The notes beneath the pieces were generated by a model, which was not told the DNA's origin, made no database searches, and saw only the letters and a program-made list of their open reading frames with translations. From assembly GCA_003488525.1 (NCBI GenBank), contig DNLG01000119.1:1-12549 (forward strand): a DNA stretch of 12,549 nt, read 5' to 3'. Positions 5,846-12,549 of this stretch are shown one piece after another. Both the position numbers and the translations under genes were made by a program. This DNA is from Bacteroidota bacterium (GTDB lineage: Bacteria > Bacteroidota > Ignavibacteria > Kapaibacteriales > Kapaibacteriaceae). The stretch's first letter is position 1, and each line of letters starts with the position of its first letter.

Positions 5846-6676
5846 CTACTCTTTCAGCGCACCGGCAGTCAGACCTTCGATGATCCGACGTTGAAAGACA
5901 ACAAACAATAGAAGAATCGGTGCTGCGGCGATGCTTGCGCCGGCCATCAGGTGTCCCCAGTCGATCGACTGCTTACCGAGGTAGAAGGCAAGTCCTACCG
6001 GAAGAGTTCGATGTGCTTCATCATTGGTAAACAGAAACGGAAAGAGGAACGAGTTCCAGTTCGACAAAAACGTGTAGATCGCCAGCACGGTCAGGACGGG
6101 TCGGCAAAGCGGCGCAACGATACGCCAGAGAATGTACCACTCGCCTGCCCCATCGATACGGGCGGCATCTTCCATTTCGGCAGGCATTGACTGGATGTAC
6201 TGTCGTACGAGAAAAATCCCGAACGGCGTGACGAGCCACGGCACGATGAGAGCTGCGTACGAATTGATCCACCCCAGGCCGGCAACAAGTCGATAGAGCG
6301 GAATCATGATCACCTGCTGAGGTACGGCAAGCACTCCGAGGATCGACAGAAACAGAAGCCCCTTGCCGGCAAAACGTCGACGGGCAAATGCATAACCGGC
6401 CCACAGACAGAAGACCACGTTGCCGAATGTGACCGTGCTGGCCACAAGAAGTGAGTTGACAAAGTAGCCAAGGAAGTTGTCCGATTTCCACGCGTCTTCA
6501 TAATTGACCGTGCTGGTCGGTGCGCTGAGCATCTGTCCAAGGGTCGCATGCTGCTCGGGAGATTCACGCAGTGAGACAAGGATCATCCATGCCATCGGGG
6601 CGATCATTCCCAAGGCAACCACGCAAAGAAGCATGATCACCATGAGCCGGCCAAGAGAGAAACGTCGTACAATCAT
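5846..6676 (-). CDS. Carbohydrate ABC transporter permease, MalG family
   Basis: A 276-residue inner-membrane permease of a binding-protein-dependent sugar importer. About six membrane segments are visible (first at about 13-35, then 71-97, 107-132, 138-158, 193-215 and 245-262). The cytoplasmic EAA loop that docks the ATPase is present as EDAARIDGAG at 169-178, followed by the I-APL element. The C-terminus (IIEGLTAGALKE) is typical of MalG-type proteins. The frame is open up to 6808, but ATG 6676 fits family length and overlaps the nadD stop as ATGA, a classic coupled start; the extra 44 residues upstream overlap nadD and are not membrane-like. The MalF-type partner, solute-binding protein and ATPase are absent from the window, and its neighbours nadD and bioY are unrelated. 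Substrate unknown. Confidence 0.92.
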   Translation of the reverse strand: MIVRRFSLGRLMVIMLLCVVALGMIAPMAWMILVSLRESPEQHATLGQMLSAPTSTVNYEDAWKSDNFLGYFVNSLLVASTVTFGNVVFCLWAGYAFARRRFAGKGLLFLSILGVLAVPQQVIMIPLYRLVAGLGWINSYAALIVPWLVTPFGIFLVRQYIQSMPAEMEDAARIDGAGEWYILWRIVAPLCRPVLTVLAIYTFLSNWNSFLFPFLFTNDEAHRTLPVGLAFYLGKQSIDWGHLMAGASIAAAPILLLFVVFQRRIIEGLTAGALKE

Positions 6677-7278
6677 CGCCGGTACAGTCCGTGCTCGTTG
6701 ATGAAGTCGCGCACGGCCTTTGTTGTGAGGTAATTGATGCTCTTGTCCTGACGCACGCGATGTCGGATATCGGTGGAAGAGATCTCCAGCAACGGAGCGT
6801 TGATCCACACCGGCGACCGGGAATCAACCGTGAGTGTTTCCGTCAGCCGCTCCTCCATCTCGGGCGTCAGCAGAAATGGCCGACGAACGATGCACAGCTG
6901 CGATTGACCGAGCAGATCCTGCCAGCGGTGCCAGCGGACGAATTCCACGGCCTGGTCGCTGCCGATCAGCACAAAGAGCTCTGCCTGCGGATGCTCGGCC
7001 TGCATGGCCGCAACGGTGTCGATGGTGTACGACACGCCGCCGCGGCGGACCTCGACATCACTGACATGGAACTTCGGATGCTGCTCGGTGGCCAGCTGCA
7101 CCATTTGCAGGCGCTCTTCGGCCGACGCCAGCATCGGGTCATCGATCTTGAAGGGCGAACGCGCTGTCGGCACGAAGTAACAACGGTCGAGATTCAACTG
7201 ATCGACAAACCTGTCGGCAATGATCAGGTGGGCAATGTGAATGGGGTTGAATGAGCCGCCGATGATTCCTATTCGCAT
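6673..7278 (-). CDS. nadD: Nicotinate-nucleotide adenylyltransferase (NaMN to NaAD)
   Basis: A 201-residue cytoplasmic enzyme joining ATP and nicotinate mononucleotide to give deamido-NAD plus pyrophosphate, a step of NAD synthesis. Family motifs appear in order: GGSFNPIHIAH at 7-17 (the nucleotidyltransferase HxxH-type site, here His14 and His17), SPFK at 41-44 where SPHK or PPHK is common, YTIDTV at 84-89, GSD at 106-108, and ISSTDIR at 166-172. Length is normal (about 190-215). ATG 7278 is the natural start because the GIIGGSF strand follows at once. It begins 17 bp after the ZIP transporter stop and overlaps the permease start by 4 bp (ATGA). No strong ribosome site was seen. Confidence 0.95.
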   Translation of the reverse strand: MRIGIIGGSFNPIHIAHLIIADRFVDQLNLDRCYFVPTARSPFKIDDPMLASAEERLQMVQLATEQHPKFHVSDVEVRRGGVSYTIDTVAAMQAEHPQAELFVLIGSDQAVEFVRWHRWQDLLGQSQLCIVRRPFLLTPEMEERLTETLTVDSRSPVWINAPLLEISSTDIRHRVRQDKSINYLTTKAVRDFINEHGLYRR

Positions 7279-7295
7279 GGTTGTGGCGATCCGTG

Positions 7296-8117
7296 CTAGA
7301 GCAGTAACAGCAGTGAAGCGGCCATGACGGCCATTCCGGCAACAAGACCATACACGCTCAGGTGATGCTCTCCGTAGTCACGCGCCGCCGGAAGCAACTC
7401 GTCGATCGATATAAAGACCATGATCCCGGCCACAAGGCCAAACAGGATGCCCATAACGAGTGGACTCATGATCGGCAGCAGGATCAGATAACCGATGATA
7501 GCACCGACCGGCTCGGCAAGACCCGAAAGGAACGACCAGAAGAACGCACGTTTTCGGTCGTTGGTGGCATAGAACACCGGAACGCTTACAGCGATGCCTT
7601 CTGGAATGTTGTGGATGGCAATGGCGATGGCAATGGCCAGTCCCAGACTCGGGTCATCGAGAGCACTGACAAACGTTGCAAGACCTTCGGGAAAGTTGTG
7701 AATGCCGATGGCGATGGCCGTCATCACGCCAACGCGCATTAGCTGGTTGCGCTTGCGGTACTCCTGGCTCTTCTCCGCGTCGTCCATGTACTCGACGCTC
7801 ATATTCTCGTGCGGGTTCTCGTATGTGGGCACGAGCTTATCGATGATTGCGATCAGCGCAATACCGGCGAAGAACGAACCTACTGCCAGCCAACGGCCCT
7901 GCTGGATGCCGTATTCCTGCGTGAGAGCCACCACGGACTTATTCAGGATCTCGACGAATGAGACGTAGATCATCACACCGGCAGAGAAGCCGAGCGAGAC
8001 CGATAAGGCCTTTGTGCTGGTGCGCTTGGTAAAGAACGCCATGGCCGAGCCAACACCGGTTGCAAGCCCCGCCAGAAGCGTGAGTGCAAAGGCGTACCCG
8101 ACGGCATGCATGTCCAT
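7296..8117 (-). CDS. zupT: ZIP-family divalent metal transporter (ZupT-like)
   Basis: A 273-residue inner-membrane transporter predicted to take up zinc and possibly iron, manganese or cobalt. The two hallmark metal-site helices are intact: HNFPEG at 140-145 and HNIPEG at 169-174, with supporting acidic residues in AEPVGA (Glu202) and SIDELLP (Asp239, Glu240). About eight hydrophobic segments are visible, and a charged loop at about 94-126 (ENPHENMSVEYMDD) corresponds to the variable cytoplasmic loop. Length is close to E. coli ZupT. ATG 8117 begins one base after the nuoF stop, so translation is probably coupled. A second ATG lies two codons later at 8111. The gene symbol rests on overall similarity to ZupT. 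No metal-responsive operator was seen. Confidence 0.92.
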   Translation of the reverse strand: MDMHAVGYAFALTLLAGLATGVGSAMAFFTKRTSTKALSVSLGFSAGVMIYVSFVEILNKSVVALTQEYGIQQGRWLAVGSFFAGIALIAIIDKLVPTYENPHENMSVEYMDDAEKSQEYRKRNQLMRVGVMTAIAIGIHNFPEGLATFVSALDDPSLGLAIAIAIAIHNIPEGIAVSVPVFYATNDRKRAFFWSFLSGLAEPVGAIIGYLILLPIMSPLVMGILFGLVAGIMVFISIDELLPAARDYGEHHLSVYGLVAGMAVMAASLLLLL

Positions 8118-8118
8118 G

Positions 8119-9450
8119 TTATGCCAGGGTCTTTACCAGCGTCGATGCCGTGGCACGGCGTCCGTGGACGACGTTCAGCGAGACCAGCGAGCGTGACGGC
8201 CTGCACCGTGCTTCGAACTCATCGCGGAACTTCTCAATGAAACCCTTAACCGGCCACGCTGCAGCGTCACCGAGAGCGCAGATCGTATTGCCTTCGATAT
8301 TCGAGGCTACACTGTAGAGAAGATCGATATCCGAAGATGTTGCCTCACCATGCTCGATACGATGCAGTACCTTTTCCATCCATCCGCATCCTTCGCGGCA
8401 TGGTGTGCATTGTCCGCATGATTCGTGGTGATAGAACCGCGCAATACGCAGTGTGACGGCCACGATGTCGGTGTCCTCGTCCATGACCATGATACCGGCG
8501 GTACCAATGTGCGTTCCGAGTTTCTTGAGAGACTCCTCATCCATACGAACGCCCTCGATTTCGTCTCCGCGCATTGGGGGCATCGATGAACCACCTGGAA
8601 TAATGGCCTTGACCTTCTTGCCGCCCGGAACACCTCCGCAGACGTCGTTGATGATCTCGGTCAGTAGCGTACCGGTAGGCAGTTCATAGACGCCAGGCTT
8701 GTTGACGTGTCCGCTTACACCATAAAGGATCGTTCCCGAATGCCCAGGCGCGCCGATTGCGGCAAACGCGTCGGCACCCATTGCGATGATCGGAGGAACG
8801 GTTGCGATCGTCTCGACATTATTGATCGTTGTCGGCATTCCCCACAGCCCCTTGTTGGCCGGGAATGGTGGCTTGTAGCGAGGATAGGCACGGTCTCCTT
8901 CGAGCGAGTTCATCAGCGAAGTTTCTTCGCCGCAGATGTAGGCACCTGCACCCTTGTGGACCACGATGTCGATGGTGTAGTCACCACCGAAGGTCTTCTT
9001 CATTCCCTCGCCGATGAGCCCCTTGGCATAGGCCTCGTCGACGGCAGCCTGCATCATGTCAACCCACGCATGGTACTCACCGCGGATGTAGATGAACGCC
9101 ATCTTGATATTCATCGCGTAGCCGGCGATGAGAATGCCTTCGATCAGCTGATGAGGATTGTACTCAAAGATCTGACGATCCTTGAACGAGCCCGGCTCAG
9201 ATTCATCACCATTGATTGCAAGGTACTTCGGCTTGTCGTTCCCCTTCGGCATGAAGGACCACTTCAGACCCGTCGGGAAGCACGCTCCGCCACGACCTCG
9301 AAGGCCGGAGCGCTTCACCTCGTCGATCACGGCATCCGGCGTCATCGACAGGACCTTACGGTAGGCATTGTATCCGCCATTGGCGATATAGACATCAGCC
9401 TTGTGCAGGTCGGCGATCTTCGGAAGGACAAGATGTGGCGAAGTGTACAT
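8119..9450 (-). CDS. nuoF: NADH-quinone oxidoreductase subunit F (NADH-, FMN- and 4Fe-4S-binding)
   Basis: A 443-residue subunit of respiratory complex I, sited in the peripheral arm on the cytoplasmic face, that oxidises NADH through FMN. Visible are the FMN/NADH loop [13 protein letters not shown] (49-61), [14 protein letters not shown] (79-92), [13 protein letters not shown] (167-179), and four cluster ligands Cys345, Cys348, Cys351 (CGQCTPC) and Cys391 in [11 protein letters not shown]. These match NuoF and also related HoxF/HndC-type NADH modules; length and lack of extra ferredoxin domains favour NuoF. The residue after GGA is Cys57, where Gly is usual. The start is ATG 9450 because GAGG (complement of 9457-9460) lies 6 nt upstream; ATG 9456 and TTG 9462 fit worse. 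Neither nuoE nor nuoG is adjacent: a thiolase lies 51 bp upstream and zupT 1 bp downstream. The last 30 residues form a basic tail of unclear role. Confidence 0.93.
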   Translation of the reverse strand: MYTSPHLVLPKIADLHKADVYIANGGYNAYRKVLSMTPDAVIDEVKRSGLRGRGGACFPTGLKWSFMPKGNDKPKYLAINGDESEPGSFKDRQIFEYNPHQLIEGILIAGYAMNIKMAFIYIRGEYHAWVDMMQAAVDEAYAKGLIGEGMKKTFGGDYTIDIVVHKGAGAYICGEETSLMNSLEGDRAYPRYKPPFPANKGLWGMPTTINNVETIATVPPIIAMGADAFAAIGAPGHSGTILYGVSGHVNKPGVYELPTGTLLTEIINDVCGGVPGGKKVKAIIPGGSSMPPMRGDEIEGVRMDEESLKKLGTHIGTAGIMVMDEDTDIVAVTLRIARFYHHESCGQCTPCREGCGWMEKVLHRIEHGEATSSDIDLLYSVASNIEGNTICALGDAAAWPVKGFIEKFRDEFEARCRPSRSLVSLNVVHGRRATASTLVKTLA

Positions 9451-9456
9451 GAGCAT

Positions 9457-9478
9457 CCTCAAAATGATGGCAAATATA
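9457..9478 (-). promoter_or_regulatory. Possible -7 box and ribosome site of nuoF
   Basis: On the minus strand TATATTTG (9478-9471) matches TAnnTTTG and is identical to the box of the tRNA promoter in this window. GAGG (9460-9457) follows, 6 nt before ATG 9450, giving a short leader of roughly 15 nt. It lies in the 51-bp gap after the thiolase gene. No TTG was found 17-23 nt upstream, so the promoter is only half supported. Confidence 0.45.
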
Positions 9479-9501
9479 ACGAGTCAGGCATCGAGCCGGA
9501 A

Positions 9502-10728
9502 TCAGGCATGGTTGACAGATTCCACAACAACGGCCAGACCCTGGCCGACACCGATGCAGAGCGAGGCGCATCCAAGGCGTGAGCCGCGTCGGCGCATTTC
9601 ACGAACAAGACTTCCCAGAATGCGTGCGCCACTCATCCCGAGGGGGTGGCCGATGGCGATCGCACCGCCGTTGACGTTCACGCGGTCCGGGTCGACGCCA
9701 AGTTCTCGTATGCACGCCAGCGCCTGAGCAGCGAAGGCCTCATTGATCTCGATGAGATCCAGATCGGCAACACTCACGCCGGCACGCGAACACGCCTGCT
9801 GGATGGCCCCTACGGGTCCGATGCCCATAATGCGCGGGTCCACACCAACAGCGCCCGAACTTAGAAGTCTCGCATAGACATACTGGCGCAGATGCGGCTG
9901 CCGATCAAGGGCCTCCTGGCTGGCAAGTACCATCATACCAGCCCCGTCGTTGAGCGACGAGGAATTGCCAGCCGTAACACTTCCGCCCTTTCGAAACGCT
10001 GCGCCGAGTGCACCGAGGCGCTCCAGGGAGGTGTCGCCTCGGGGCTGCTCATCATGCTCGACGATAAGGGGCTCACCTTTACGCTGCGGGATGCGCACGG
10101 GCACGATCTCTTCGGCGTGAATGCCGGCATCTCGAGCGGCACACGCGCGAACGTGACTGCGAAGAGCAAACTGATCCTGGTCGTGACGTGCGATGCTCCA
10201 GCGCTCGGCAATGTTTTCGGCCGTCTCACCCATCGTCTCGAGTGGGATGATCTTCTCCAGCCGGGGGTTGGGGTACCGCCATCCGAGAGCCGTATCGTAG
10301 GCCGTTATGTTACCGAACATCGCTCCGCCGGAGACATTTTTCGGGAGACTGTATGGCGCACGTGACATGCTTTCGACGCCCCCTGCCACGACGACATGAT
10401 GTTCCCCGCTGGCGATCGATCTCATGCCCTGAATGACCGCTTCAAGCGAAGAGGCGCAGAGCCGGTTGACAGTTACAGCCGGAACGGTTTCCGGCAAGCC
10501 CGACAGCAGCACGGCCATACGGGCAACGTTTCGATTGTCCTCGCCGGCCTGATTGGCACAGCCGATGATGACGTCATCGATCGACGTCGGATCCAGAGAT
10601 ATACGATCGACGAGCGCAGCGATCAGATCGCCGGCCATGTCATCGGGTCTGACTGCTGAGAGTGCCCCGCCGTACTTGCCTACAGGCGTACGAAGAGGTT
10701 CGAGGATATAGACAGGTTTCATGTTCAT
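9502..10728 (-). CDS. Acetyl-CoA acetyltransferase / 3-oxoadipyl-CoA-type thiolase
   Basis: A 408-residue cytoplasmic thiolase that either cleaves a 3-oxoacyl-CoA with CoA to acetyl-CoA and a shorter acyl-CoA, or condenses two acetyl-CoA. Active-site residues are present: Cys91 in NRLCASS (acyl acceptor), His361 in [12 protein letters not shown], and Cys391 in the C-terminal loop, with NEAFA at 329-333. The loop reads CIGVGQG where CIGGGQG is usual. The segment [11 protein letters not shown] (145-155) followed by METAEN-like MGETAEN recalls the PcaF/PaaJ subgroup (aromatic degradation), but no aromatic-pathway gene is nearby, so a general fatty-acid or acetoacetyl-CoA role is equally possible. 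Start ATG 10728; ATG 10722 two codons later is an alternative, and neither has a clear ribosome site. It begins 17 bp after valS. Confidence 0.92.
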   Translation of the reverse strand: MNMKPVYILEPLRTPVGKYGGALSAVRPDDMAGDLIAALVDRISLDPTSIDDVIIGCANQAGEDNRNVARMAVLLSGLPETVPAVTVNRLCASSLEAVIQGMRSIASGEHHVVVAGGVESMSRAPYSLPKNVSGGAMFGNITAYDTALGWRYPNPRLEKIIPLETMGETAENIAERWSIARHDQDQFALRSHVRACAARDAGIHAEEIVPVRIPQRKGEPLIVEHDEQPRGDTSLERLGALGAAFRKGGSVTAGNSSSLNDGAGMMVLASQEALDRQPHLRQYVYARLLSSGAVGVDPRIMGIGPVGAIQQACSRAGVSVADLDLIEINEAFAAQALACIRELGVDPDRVNVNGGAIAIGHPLGMSGARILGSLVREMRRRGSRLGCASLCIGVGQGLAVVVESVNHA

Positions 10729-10745
10729 GATGAGTAGTCTGGAGT

Positions 10746-12549
<1,804 letters not shown>

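Noticed and set aside
6677..6808. 44-residue N-terminal extension of the MalG-type permease
   Set aside because: It lies wholly within nadD, is polar and unlike the family, and the ATGA overlap at 6673-6676 gives a natural start.
8707..9582. Long open frame (291 codons) on the plus strand opposite nuoF
   Set aside because: No recognisable motif and low-complexity, basic and His-rich composition; it is the antisense shadow of a clearly conserved gene.

Overview
The window is an ordinary chromosomal segment from a bacterium of the Bacteroidota/Chlorobi (FCB) lineage, plausibly an Ignavibacteria- or Kapabacteria-like member; this placement is inference. Support comes from a textbook Bacteroidota sigma promoter (TTG-N19-TATATTTG) ahead of the tRNA genes, two more TAnnTTTG boxes before bioY and nuoF, sparse Shine-Dalgarno sequences, and a secreted subtilase whose prodomain and C-terminus look like those of type IX-secreted proteins. 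By eye the base composition is moderately GC-rich and even throughout. I saw no frameshifted genes, insertion sequences, integrase or CRISPR array.

Plus strand, 117-4478: three tightly packed genes, probably one transcript: a secreted S8 serine peptidase, a small short-chain dehydrogenase/reductase that lacks the usual catalytic serine, and an MsbA-type ABC exporter half-transporter. The gaps are 4 bp and then a 4-bp GTGA overlap. They are followed by tRNA-Ala(GGC) and tRNA-Asp(GTC), which have their own promoter (4490-4519) and a strong intrinsic terminator (4718-4747).

Convergence zone, 4748-4934: no gene. It holds about 2.9 copies of a 42-bp direct repeat with a GC-rich palindrome in each copy, then five copies of an 8-bp tandem repeat. 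It separates the plus-strand block from the minus-strand block.

Minus strand, 12549 down to 4935, in transcription order: valS (5' end outside the window), an acetyl-CoA acetyltransferase/3-oxoadipyl-type thiolase, nuoF, a ZupT-like ZIP metal transporter, nadD, a MalG-type sugar ABC permease, bioY, and a small unrecognised protein. Spacing is very tight (17, 51, 1, 17, -4, 21 and -19 bp), so they could be co-transcribed with internal promoters before nuoF and bioY. The genes share no single pathway: translation, thiolytic acyl-CoA metabolism, respiration, metal uptake, NAD synthesis, sugar import and biotin import. nuoF and nadD both concern NAD(H), but they are not a recognised functional pair. 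The nuoF and malG-type genes stand apart from their usual complex partners.

I found no convincing new multi-gene system. The most useful leads are the palindromic repeat array, the possibly leaderless bioY promoter, the serine-less SDR, the orphan nuoF and MalG genes, and the small protein overlapping bioY.
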